Position numbers and translations under genes: made by a program. From Bufo bufo (lineage: Eukaryota > Chordata > Amphibia > Anura > Bufonidae): 64,000 bases of DNA. Below are positions 54,854 to 64,000 of the stretch, in pieces. Within the stretch, counting starts at the first letter, position 1, and each line of letters begins with the position of its first letter. Under the pieces are notes generated by a model. The model was not told the origin of the DNA. It worked only from the letters and a program-made list of their open reading frames with translations, and searched no databases. The stretch lies in NCBI RefSeq assembly GCF_905171765.1, contig NC_053397.1:110439295-110503294 (forward strand). Direction: 5' to 3'.

Positions 54854-55932
54854 TACATATTGCATTAACCATATTGTGCGGGTAGGATTTTTACTGAATT
54901 GAGTTGGACTTTGTAACTGCAGCATCAAAATCTAAATGTTGTTCAGCATAAGAAAAAAAAAAAACCTAAAGAACTGATTTCGTTCTAGTTATATATGGTT
55001 GAAAATATCTATATGTATAAGGAAATTTTCAGAATATCTAATCCACCTGTTGGCTTGGAGAGATCAAAAGGTACGGTTAAGGAGTTGGGTTATTAAAATA
55101 TCTGTAATTAAAGTATATTCGGTGGAATTATCTTGAGTTTTCATAATGACATATGTTGATCATTATCAATCTATTGTTATTGATTTTCAATTGATAAGTA
55201 TTTGATCGCTACCCACTTTACATTATATTATATATTATTGTGCACTAAAATTGCATTAATAAATTATATATATATTTTGTTTGTAACTGGGTTTTGTCTT
55301 CAGTTCAACGCAGATCACGAGCTTGTGTTAGCTTGGTATTTATGATAATAGATTAGAATCTCCTTCATTACAGATTCTAATTTATTCACATAAATAATAT
55401 AGACTGTCAATCGGAGAGAGCAAAAATATTCCGACAGTTCACCTTCCAACAAGACAGGTACTCTAACACACAGCCAAGACAAGACAGGAGTCTTAGGGAC
55501 AACTCTGTGAATGTGCTTGATTGGCCCAGCAGAGCCCTGATTCAATGTAATCGAACATCTCCATGAAGACCTGAAAATGGCTGTCCCCCAATGGCTGTCC
55601 CCATCCAACCTGACAGAGCTTGAAAGGATCTGTAGAAAAGAATGGCAAAAAAATCCCCAAATCCAAACCTTGTGCCAGCATATCCAAAAAGAATGGAGGC
55701 TGTAATCACTGCCAAAGGTACTTCAAAATGGTCTGGATACTTATGTTAATGCAAAATTTTAGTTTTTCCTTTTCAATAAATTTGCAAAGATTTTGAACAT
55801 TCTGTTTTCACTTTGTCATTATGAGGTATTGAGTACAGAATGATGGGGACAATTCTGAACTTTTTTATTTTAGACACAGCCGCAATATGACAAATTGTAA
55901 AAAAGTGGAAGGATCTGAAGACTTGCACTGTA

Positions 55933-56770
55933 TAGGAACTGCACTTTCTAATTTAACATTCTAGATGAATCTGCAACAGTATAATGTTTGTGTTAGAATA
56001 AGTGATTTCTGCTATTTTGCATCAAGGTGCTTTACTTCTGAGACCATGTTATTTTGATTATCCTATATCCCTTTTCCACCTTCTCACCCTTAGACTCAGC
56101 TGCTAGTATGTGATGTCATAATGAGATCACACAGGAAAGAAGACCTGTTTTGTAGCCAATGCCATTATACACATAATTACAGATTTACTGATACTCATTA
56201 TTAGGGCTCATTCAGAGAGCTGTATGTATCTTTCCACATCTGATCCACAACTTTGCATATTAGATGTGCACACATTTACTTCTATGGGACCCCAAAAGAT
56301 GCGGACATCACTCTGTGTGTTGTCCGCATATTTTCTTCTGTTCCACAGCCCCGCAAAACAAATAAAACATGTCCAATACTTGTCATTGAAATCAGGACGT
56401 GGCCTCATTGAAGTCTATGGGTCTGCAAAAATGTAGAATGCAATCAGGTTTTTTTTTGTGGACATGCTGAAGTGACCACAAAAATCAGCATTTTTGCAGA
56501 CCTCAAAAAACATATGTATATATATAGGACCTTCTCTTTAACACATGCCTCTCCTGGACTTTTGGCCTCCAAGTTTCGGGGGTAAGTAGGATCCAGCTAT
56601 GTGATACTACAGATTGAAAGCACCAGGTAGATGGGTGGGAGTGCAAGGTTCACAGGGGATGCTACTCCCCACACATAAAACAAAAAAGGAAAATTAAACC
56701 AGCACCTCCATAATATATATAGATAAGAATGCAGGTGCAAGTTACATTGGCTGCCAAAAGCCCAGGAGAG
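55933..56770. other. FMO intron 4, nothing coding
   Basis: AT-rich. 'ggctcattcagagagctgtatgtatctttccacatctgatcc' near 56205 resembles an anuran MITE end. No gene. Confidence 0.4.
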
Positions 56771-57479
56771 CAGTGGCGTCTCTAGCTTTCAAATTTTGGG
56801 GGGGCACACTGGGGGCCAGGACAAAAGTAGGGGGGGCAGCTATAACAACGATACATTTACACAAGTACGCTTAGAAATGCTGCAATACTTTACCCAATAC
56901 CTAAAACCGCAACAGGGAAGAAAAGTCCAGCTGTCTGTGGATGACACTTTTATAGAGAGGGGGATCTGTGGATGACACTGCTATGGGGGGGATCTGTGGA
57001 TGCCACATACCGTATATAGCATCTTATGCTATATGTGTCATCCACAGATCCACCCCATGACAGTGTCATCCCCATTTCCCCCTCCATAACAGCGTCATCC
57101 ACAGATCTCCCTCCCTATAACAGTGTTATCCACAGATCTCCCTCCCCGCCTCTCACAGGAGTGTACATATATAAAATAAACATATTTCACATGAACACTT
57201 ACAGTTACTTGGCTTGGCCCTTGGGGATCTCGGACACCACTTCAACACTTGGCCGGGGGCTCGGCGGAGCTGATGTTGTGTTTTATCCTAATGAGAAAGA
57301 TTTCATAATAAGGATTTGGAGAAGGGGCAGAGGGATAGCAGAGCAGGGAGAGGCTGGTGCTGCTACTAGGGGGTCATACCATGGGGGAGTAATAAAACCC
57401 ACCATAATGCCCCCCAGTAGAAATAATTCTCCTTATAATGTGCAAAACATACCCCCTTATGCCCCCAATTGAGCTAATT

Positions 57480-58320
57480 TCCCCCATAATGTGCCAGTAT
57501 AAAATACCCCTATATAGTGCACCAGTAAATGCCTCCATAGTGCTCCTCTCCCCCCTTCCTGCTAGTGACCCCCAGAATGTACCAGTATAAAATGTCCCAT
57601 ATATCGTGCCCCAGTAGATGCCCTCAGTGTCCCCCATAATTTGCAAGTATAAAATACCCCTTCTTAGTGTCCCCGTAGATGACTCCATAGTACTCCTCTC
57701 TCCCCTTCTCCATAGTACCCACCATAATGTGTCCCAGTATAAAATGCTACTGTACAGAGCCCCCCATATAAAACACCCCTTCTTTGTGGCCTCAGTAGAT
57801 GCCCCTATAGTGCCCACCAATAATGTGCCAGTAATAAGTGCCCTCAATAACGTGCCAGTAACAAGAGCCCCCCAATGTGCCAGTAATAAGCCCCCATCAC
57901 GTGCCAGTAACAAGAGCCCCCATCACGTGCCAGTAATAAGCCCCCCATCACGTGCCAGTAATAAGCCCCCCATCACGTGCCAGTAATAAGCCCCCCATCA
58001 CGTGCCAGTATTAAGCCCCCCATGTTCCAGTATTAAGTCCCCCATCATCATGTGCGAGTATTAAGTCCCCCCATCATCATGTGCCAGTATTAAGCCCCCC
58101 CATGTTCCAGTATTAAGTCCCCCCCATCATCATGTGCGAGTATTAAGTCCCCCCATCATCATGTGCCAGTATTAAGTCCCCCATCATCATGTGCCAGTAT
58201 TAAGTCCCCCCCATCATCATGTGCCAGTATTAAGTCTCCCCCCATCATCATGTGCCAGTATTAAGTCCCCCCCCCATCATCATGTGCCAGTTTTGTAATA
58301 AGCCCCCCCCAATGTGCCAG
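57480..58320. repeat. Minisatellite region, 'gtgccagtattaagtcccc'
   Basis: Degenerate 'cccataatgtgccagtataaaatacccc' repeats pass into a regular array of about 28-bp units 'atcatcatgtgccagtattaagtccccccc' at 58000-58290. Non-coding. Confidence 0.85.
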
Positions 58321-58669
58321 TAACACTATTGTAAAAAACAAACAAAAAAAAAACACTTATACTTACCTAAGTGTCAGCGATGCGATGCAGCCTCTTCCTG
58401 TGTCCCACGCTGTAATGTAAGGCTCAGGCGGCACGATGACGTCATTGCGCCGACCTCTGATAGGCTGCTGGCCTAGTGCCTGCAGCCAGGGGCGTACATA
58501 AAAATCACTGGGCCCCATAGCAGGAATCTAAATTGGGCCCCCCATTCCCCTTTTATAGCCCCTCCCTTTGTTCCATGAACTATTCTTGCTGCTGCGTTTT
58601 ATAATTTATGACATCAGGGCCGGATTGGGATTACAAAACAGCCCTGGCACACAAAAGAGGTATAATAGA

Positions 58670-59130
58670 TGCAGATGTATATTATATACAGCAGTGTACA
58701 GTTATGTGAGGTACGTGGTATAATATATGCAGTGTGTACAGGTATATAGTATATTCCCTAGTGTTCTGATATGTGAGGTACAGGGTATAATAGATGCAGT
58801 GTGTACAGGTATATAGTATATACAGCAGTGTACTGATATGTGAGGTACGGGGTATAATATATGCAGTGTATACAGTATATACAGTAGTGTAATATGTGAG
58901 GTACGAGGTATAATAGATGCAGTGTGTACAGATATATAGTAAATACAGCAGTGTATTGACACCTCGTACCTCAGATATCAGTACACCGCTGTATATACTA
59001 TATATCTGTACACACTGCATCTATTATACCTCGTACCTCACATATATAGTATATACAGAAGTGTACTGATATCTGTACACACAGCATCTATTATACCTTG
59101 TACCTCACATATCAGTGCACTGCGGTATAT
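58670..59130. repeat. About 85-bp repeats with central inversion
   Basis: 'gtgaggtacggggtataatagatgcagtgtgtacaggtatatagtatatacagcagtgtactgatat' repeated about four times, then in reverse from about 58958. The Tc1 insertion at 59132 falls in this array and the array continues after 60730. Confidence 0.85.
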
Positions 59131-59131
59131 A

Positions 59132-60728
59132 CAAACCGGATTCCAAAAAAGTTGGGACACTATACAAATCGTGAATAAAAACTGAATGCAATGATGTGGA
59201 GGTGCCAACTTCTAATATTTTATTCAGAATAGAACATAAATCACGGAACAAAAGTTTAAACTGAGAAAATGTACCATTTTAAGGGAAAAATATGTTGAAT
59301 CAGAATTTCATTGTGTCAACAAATCCCAAAAAAGTTGGGACAAGGCCATTTTCACCACTGTGTATGCCACTGTGTATGCCTCCCCTTCTTCTTACAACAC
59401 TCAACAGACGTCTGGGGACCGAGTTTCTCAAGTTTAGAAATAGGAATGCTCTCCCATTCTTGTCTAATACAGGCCTCTAACTGTTCAATCGTCTTGGGCC
59501 TTCTTTGTTGCACCTTCCTCTTTATGATGCGCCAAATGTTCTCTATAGGTGAAAGATCTGGACTGCAGACTGGCCATTTCAGTACCCGGATCCTTCTCCT
59601 ACGCAGCCATGATGTTGTGATTGATGCAGAATGTGGTCTCGCATTATCTTGTTGAAAAATGCAGGGTCTTCCCTGAAAGAGATGACGTCTGGATGGGAGC
59701 ATATGTTGTTCTAGAACCTGAATATATTTTTTTGCATTGATGGTGCCTTTCCAGACATGCAAGCTGCCCATGCCACACGCACTCATGCAACCCCATACCA
59801 TCAGAGATGCAGGCTTTTGAACTGAGCGTTTATAACAACTTGGGTTGTCCTTGTCCTCTTTGGTCCGGATGAGATGGCGTCCCAGATTTCCAAAAAGAAC
59901 TTCGAATCGTGACTCGTCTGACCACAGAACAGTCTTCCATTTTGCCACACTCCATTTTAAATGATCCCTGGCCCAGTGAAAACGCCTGAGCTTGTGGATC
60001 TTGCTTAGAAATGGCTTCTTCTTTGCACTGTAGAGTTTCAGCTGGCAACGGCGGATGGCACGGTGGATTGTGTTCACTGACAATGGTTTTTGGAAGTATT
60101 CCTGAGCCCATTCTGTGATTTCCTTTACAGTAGCATTCCTGTTTGTGGTGCAGTGTCGTTTAAGGGCCCGGAGATCACGGGCATCCAGTATGGTTTTACG
60201 GCCTTGACCCTTACGCACAGAGATTGTTCCAGATTCTCTGAATCTTCGGATGATGTTATGCACAGTTGATGATGATAGATGCAAAGTCTTTGCAATTTTT
60301 CGCTGGGTAACACCTTTCTGATATTGCTCCACTATCTTTCTGCGCAACATTGTGGGAATTGGTGATCCTCTACCCATCTTGGCTTCTGAGAGACACTGCC
60401 ACTCTGAGAAGCTCTTTTTATACCCAATCATGTTGCCAATTGACATAATTAGTGTTAATTGGTCTTCCAGCTCTTCGTTATGCTCAAGTTTACTTTTTCC
60501 AGCCTCTTATTGCTACTTGTCCCAACTTTTTTGGGATTTGTTGACACCGTGAAGTTTTGAATCAACGTATTTTTCCTTTAAAATGATACAATTACTCGGA
60601 TTAAACGTTTGATCTGTCATCTACGTTCTATTACAAATAAAATATTGACATTTGCCATCTCCACATCATTGCATTCAGTTTTTATTCACAATTTGTTTAG
60701 TGTCTCAACTTTTTTGGAATCCGGTTTG
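59132..60728 (-). mobile_element. Tc1-type transposon nested in the hAT element
   Basis: 1,597 bp, ends CAAACCGGATTCCAAAAAAG and complement (to 60728), TA on both sides (59130-59131, 60729-60730). Subterminal copies of 'aaaaaagttgggac' lie at about 59330 and 60520, giving the double inverted repeat layout. It inserted in the AT-rich array. Confidence 0.93.
59352..60377 (-). CDS. Tc1-type transposase, full-length frame
   Basis: The open frame runs from 60446, but the natural start is the methionine at 60377 (MGRGSPIPTMLRRKIVEQYQ), because the 23 residues before it have no family counterpart. This gives about 341 residues, the usual Tc1 size. It has two helix-turn-helix regions (QRKIAKTLHLSSSTVHNIIR; NATVKEITEWAQEYFQKPLS) and the triad D in LWSDESRF, D in FQQDNARPH and E in SPDLSPIENIWR (DD34E). 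The C-terminus shows HTQWHTQW, a 12-bp tandem duplication at about 59361-59384. No stops. It binds and cuts its own ends, TA-directed. Confidence 0.9.
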   Translation of the reverse strand: MGRGSPIPTMLRRKIVEQYQKGVTQRKIAKTLHLSSSTVHNIIRRFRESGTISVRKGQGRKTILDARDLRALKRHCTTNRNATVKEITEWAQEYFQKPLSVNTIHRAIRRCQLKLYSAKKKPFLSKIHKLRRFHWARDHLKWSVAKWKTVLWSDESRFEVLFGNLGRHLIRTKEDKDNPSCYKRSVQKPASLMVWGCMSACGMGSLHVWKGTINAKKYIQVLEQHMLPSRRHLFQGRPCIFQQDNARPHSASITTSWLRRRRIRVLKWPVCSPDLSPIENIWRIIKRKVQQRRPKTIEQLEACIRQEWESIPISKLEKLGPQTSVECCKKKGRHTQWHTQW

Positions 60729-61069
60729 TACTATATATCTGTACATATTGCATGTATAATACTGTGTAATATATGCAGTGTGTGTGCATGTATGTGTGTG
60801 TATCTATATATATATATACAGAGCAGTGTATTGATGTAATACTGTATAATACTGTAGATGCAGTGTTTATAGAAATATGTGGTCAGTTATGCATTATAGT
60901 CACTGTGAGGTACATGAGGTAGTGGTACCTGTCTGAAGTAGTATACATGAGTGAGCAATGAGTAAAAACAGGGCATGGAGGGGAGGTAAATGATGAAAAG
61001 TGGAGGACCTCCTCTTACCTCTCCATTCCAGTCTGTATGGATCAATGCAGAGCTGCTTGTGAACTTTTA

Positions 61070-61320
61070 ATACTTGCTGTTAGGGGTTGAAGGACCTGTG
61101 ATGATGTCATCACAGGTCCTGGCAGATGTACCTTTGGAACCTAGGAACTACACCATTTTTGGTGCAGTTCCTTTGCTAGATTCTGCAGGACCTGTGATGT
61201 TGAAGATGATGTCATCACAGGTCCTGGCAGATGCACTGTTCTAACCTGGGAACTACACTTTACACTGTGCAGTTCCCTTACAGGACCTGTGATGACATCA
61301 TCAAAGGTCCTTTAGCTTTA
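61070..61320. repeat. Repeated hairpins 'ggacctgtgatgatgtcatcacaggtcc'
   Basis: Three related hairpins at about 61090-61118, 61187-61225 and 61283-61310, each followed by 'ggcagatg.ac' and '..ggaactacac'. They belong to the hAT element. Confidence 0.8.
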
Positions 61321-61622
61321 GAAAGGTAAACAGGAGTAATTAGGGGCGGGGCCTCTCCTCCACTTTGGTGCCTGCCTGCAGCCTATCAGAGGAAAGGGAA
61401 GGGACACGCCTCTCCCTCCCCTGCACCTCCGCTGGCACAGGCAGTTTACAATGGAGATGAGCGCATTGGAAGCGCTCATCTCCCTGTGCCCGGCGGCGGC
61501 GGCTGCTCACTTGGGGGGGGGGGGGTCATTTTAGTTGGGGGGGCACATGGGGGGGCACAGCATGATGTAGGGGGGGCCGTGGCCCCCTCTGGCCCCCCCC
61601 CGGCGACGCCACTGCAGGAGAG

Positions 61623-62600
61623 GCATGTGTTAGAGTAGGTCCCGTCTATTGCATGCCACCTTTTCGCTGGTAGATTGGCCCAACATCTTTTTGATCAATA
61701 ATATGCGTAAAGACTAAAGAGCTTCTACTTTTTCTAACAGGAAGTATAGCAGTTATGCAGTTTACTTTTTTCATAAATTCACCGTTTACCTATGTCTTTG
61801 TGCATTAAGCAGTGTGCTGCTACTTATAGTTCTACGTAATCTGTGAAAAATGTATGGCATATGGATGGCTTAAATTTTTTTTTTTTTATCATTCCCATAT
61901 TTGAATGGTGCATAGGCATGCACTGAATTTTTCAGATTGTGCACACAGATCCGTAAAAGTAAGTGTAAGTAACCCTATGGAATTGTTTGGGTCCGAGTCC
62001 TTTTTTTTTTATAATGAAAGGCACACAGAAGAGAAAAACATTAATGTAAATAAGGCCATAATGATTATAATTAGGGAAGAATGTCCAATAATGATTAACT
62101 ATAGAACACTTTGAATCTGATGTAGCACCCGCTGTCACCGTGAATTATAATTTCCATTAGAAGTTCTTGATCAGATAAATAGGTGCAATCTTACAAGCAG
62201 CAATACTATTGTCTGTAAGACCACTTTTAATGCAAAGCAATTATGACTGCACGTGTTTCTTTGCAGGTAACCATGGTTAAGAGAAGAAAACAATGATTTC
62301 AACTCCCCTTTTAAAGTAACCAGTCTGCTCTTCTAATTCAATCATTATGATGGAATTAGATCAGCTACCTTGTCCTCATAAACAGTTTCTCCTTAGCTAA
62401 TGTTCTGCCTATCCAGGTTACAGAATCATTACAGATAATGTCTGTCTCAGTCATAGTATTTCTAAAGTGTTTAGTGTGGTTATAGCCCCATCTACCGGTG
62501 TTAAGTTGTATTAAAGACTACTGCATTGTGTGTGGTGCACTGCATTGTGGGAGTGCAAAGGATCCTGGGAAAGAGAAGTCTCCAGGACACATCAGCAGAG
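61623..62600. other. Intronic, no element identified
   Basis: AT-rich host-like sequence. A short A/T run lies at 61875-61888. Nothing coding. Confidence 0.4.
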
Positions 62601-63050
62601 CTGTCCTATGCATGTCTCTTTTTCAAACTCCACCATCCTTGTAAAATCATATCTGGTGAGAGAGCTACCTTTGTTTCAGGGATATTGTGTGTTGCAGAGC
62701 TGTTAAGATAGTTGTAATTGTTACTCAGGGAGTTGTTATTACTGTTAGCTAGCCGTACAATCTTATGTACAGGCATCCATTTTACCATCTGCTTCAATGT
62801 TAATATAATGTTATAGTACATGTTATTCTTAATACTTATGCATGTTATTTTTATTCTTTTAGTTTTACCAAACAATCCTGTTTTCAATAAATCAATCAAT
62901 CAATTGTAAATAATCAATCAATCACACTTGTTTATTGGACATTTTGACCAATAAACAAGTTAGACTACAAAGAACAGTCCTATTTGGAAGACAGGAATGG
63001 TTTATGCTGAAAGTCAGATTGCACACTGTGTGAACGTGTAAGAAGACAGA
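62601..63050 (+). repeat. LTR-like repeat, copy B
   Basis: Second copy of the repeat at 16139-16505, slightly longer, with 'ttcaataaatcaatcaatc' and 'caataaacaagttagac' polyadenylation-like signals. The upstream part (62525-62620, 'tgtgtggtgcactgcattgtgggagtgc') may be its 5' end. Solo LTR is the likeliest explanation. Confidence 0.55.
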
Positions 63051-63243
63051 ACAGTAAAACAGATGCTAGTCACCAGCAATAGTGGATCTGACTATACGGA
63101 GCTGCCATCACACACGCGGAGCCACACCGCCAATCATGTAGACAGTAGAAGTAAGAGAACGCCAGACCATAGAAGCCAAGCGTGTGGACAACAAGGGGTG
63201 CACTTTCGCAACCAGTTGATAGACAAAATTCTATTTATTGTGT

Positions 63244-63283
63244 GACAACGCGTTTCGGGGTATCACTGACCCCTTTATCAAGT
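63244..63283 (-). ncRNA. Degenerate hammerhead-like motif, Penelope-type
   Basis: Read on the minus strand: TTGATAA (63281-63275, consensus CUGANGA with two changes), a GGGGT/ACCCC stem, GAAAC (63256-63252) and GCGTTGTC. The arrangement is that of Penelope-derived hammerheads, but the altered core makes catalysis unlikely. Confidence 0.45.
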
Positions 63284-63299
63284 CTAAAGAAAATAAGAA

Positions 63300-64000
63300 A
63301 ATATAAATACAATACAGAAAAATATATATGTAAATGGTTATGCATAAAGGTATATATAAAGGATATGTATGAAAAATATATAAATTTATATACACAATAG
63401 GGCAAAGACAATTATCATAAAAGGACTTTCTCAGAATACATAAAATGCATAAAATGTGTATGCCCAACAGGGCTATAGAATCATATGAACTAAACTAGAT
63501 AAAAAATTAATTAAATATGTATATGACAGAAAACACCCAAAAAACCCTAAAAGATTTATTTTAAGAAATAATATGAATTAATATGAAAGAGCTAAAATTC
63601 TACAGGGGTCAGACACAAGAGTTATAGTTAGAAGATAAATAAATATATATATATATATATACATTTGATAATGGAACACCTAATGCTGAGACACTGTAAG
63701 GGAACTGCATGTTATGCACGGGTTAGACCAGAATTGCTATTTGGGGAATTGATGTAATATAATGTAATGCATTTGCCAATATTATTATGTTGTGCATTTG
63801 ACTCAGTTATGAATAATAGAGCTGGAGTGTGAAGTGTCTGTATGGATTGGAAAAGCGTCCATGGGGGGGGGGGGGGGGGTTGAAGCGGCTGTTGCGCTTC
63901 ACCCAGGCAGGGCACACACGGACTCAGAGGCGCTAATACATGGTCTAAATGGAAAAAGAGAGCTGGGAGAGGATTGCAACTTGTAATGTGATAAGATGGT
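63300..64000. other. AT-rich intron with microsatellites
   Basis: (TA)n at about 63642-63660 and poly-G at 63864-63879. No gene or element end recognised. Confidence 0.5.

Larger units (their letters stand above)
51157..55436. mobile_element. LTR-like insertion with GTTC target duplication
   Basis: GTTC at 51153-51156 and 55437-55440. The ends TGTCAGAA and TTCCGACA are the TG...CA inverted termini of an LTR. An AATAAA lies at 55258. After removing the two elements nested in it (51569-53114 and 53915-54853) about 1.8 kb remains, without coding sequence and without an internal second LTR, so a solo LTR is the simplest reading. Confidence 0.6.
50109..55930 (+). mobile_element. Tc1-type transposon split by a 4.28-kb insertion
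   Basis: Ends CAGTGCTTTCAGAAAGTCTT (50109) and the complement-like 'gaagacttgcactg' (to 55930), with TA at both flanks. Two halves of a degenerate plus-strand transposase sequence are seen at 50440-51156 ('gatctggagaagggtaca', 'cagtggcctccataattctt') and 55437-55720 ('ccttccaacaagacag', 'cagagccctgattcaatgtaatcgaaca'). The sequence closely resembles the Tc1 family known from salmonids and other fish. Insertion of 51157-55436 separates the halves. Confidence 0.85.
56771..61614. mobile_element. hAT-type non-autonomous element, perfect 8-bp duplication
   Basis: A 4,844-bp element with ends CAGTGGCGTC... and ...GACGCCACTG, flanked by identical CAGGAGAG (56763-56770, 61615-61622). Subterminal parts are C/G-rich on opposite sides. 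Inside are minisatellites, an inverted set of about 85-bp repeats and a nested Tc1 element. It has no transposase of its own. Confidence 0.9.

Noticed and set aside
58682..59020. Tyr/Ile-rich frames (YTTYLT repeats)
   Set aside because: By-product of the about 85-bp AT-rich tandem repeat. No start or domain.

Overview
This window is a piece of a vertebrate genome, most likely from an anuran amphibian (frog or toad). It lies almost entirely inside one host gene, a flavin-containing monooxygenase (FMO) on the minus strand. Three FMO exons are visible: exon 5 (143 bp, 49891-50033), exon 6 (200 bp, 9169-9368) and exon 7 (356 bp, 7444-7799). All have canonical AG/GT splice borders and compatible phases, and read together they give an uninterrupted FMO segment with the FMO fingerprint, the NADPH-binding GxGxxG and the FATGY motif. 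Exons 1-4 lie to the right of position 64000 and exons 8-9 to the left of position 1, so the window holds part of intron 4, all of introns 5 and 6, and part of intron 7. The anuran assignment rests on the FMO5-like sequence and on repeat families that I know from frog and toad genomes; no search was run.

Nearly everything else is transposable-element DNA. Positions 1-3484 hold a Ty3-type retrotransposon whose reverse-transcriptase core has been deleted. Positions 3485-6045 hold a long AT-rich anuran repeat. Positions 6781-11699 hold a series of miniature inverted-repeat elements (MITEs) and a 1,057-bp near-perfect palindrome with hammerhead-ribozyme-like sequence at its centre. Positions 13490-16127 hold a CR1-like LINE with an esterase-type ORF1. 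Positions 16505-25260 hold remnants of hAT transposons on both strands, one of them invaded by two Tc1-type elements (21162-22722 and 23487-25049, the second with an intact transposase frame) and by a 118-bp palindromic MITE.

Positions 26520-49290 are one Russian-doll structure. A Penelope-like element is split by a hAT element (27793-49288). That hAT element is itself interrupted by a TA-flanked DNA element (28635-29931), by a tyrosine-recombinase-type retroelement fragment that contains another DNA element (31755-35085), and by an almost intact, very young Ty3-type retrotransposon (37390-44786; LTRs of 677 and 679 bp, 4-bp target duplication). Beyond exon 5, in intron 4, a Tc1 element (50109-55930) is split by a 4.28-kb LTR-like insertion, which carries a hAT-like element with a guanine-rich minisatellite and a Tc1 deletion derivative. 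Further right, a 4.84-kb non-autonomous hAT element (56771-61614, perfect 8-bp target duplication) encloses another Tc1 element with a full-length transposase frame. The right edge has a possible LTR and a Penelope-type ribozyme-like motif.

No prokaryotic genes, CRISPR arrays or tRNA/rRNA genes were seen. The only functional host coding sequence I can support is the three FMO exons. Intron 5, about 40.5 kb of nested insertions, shows how one intron has been enlarged by successive rounds of transposition.
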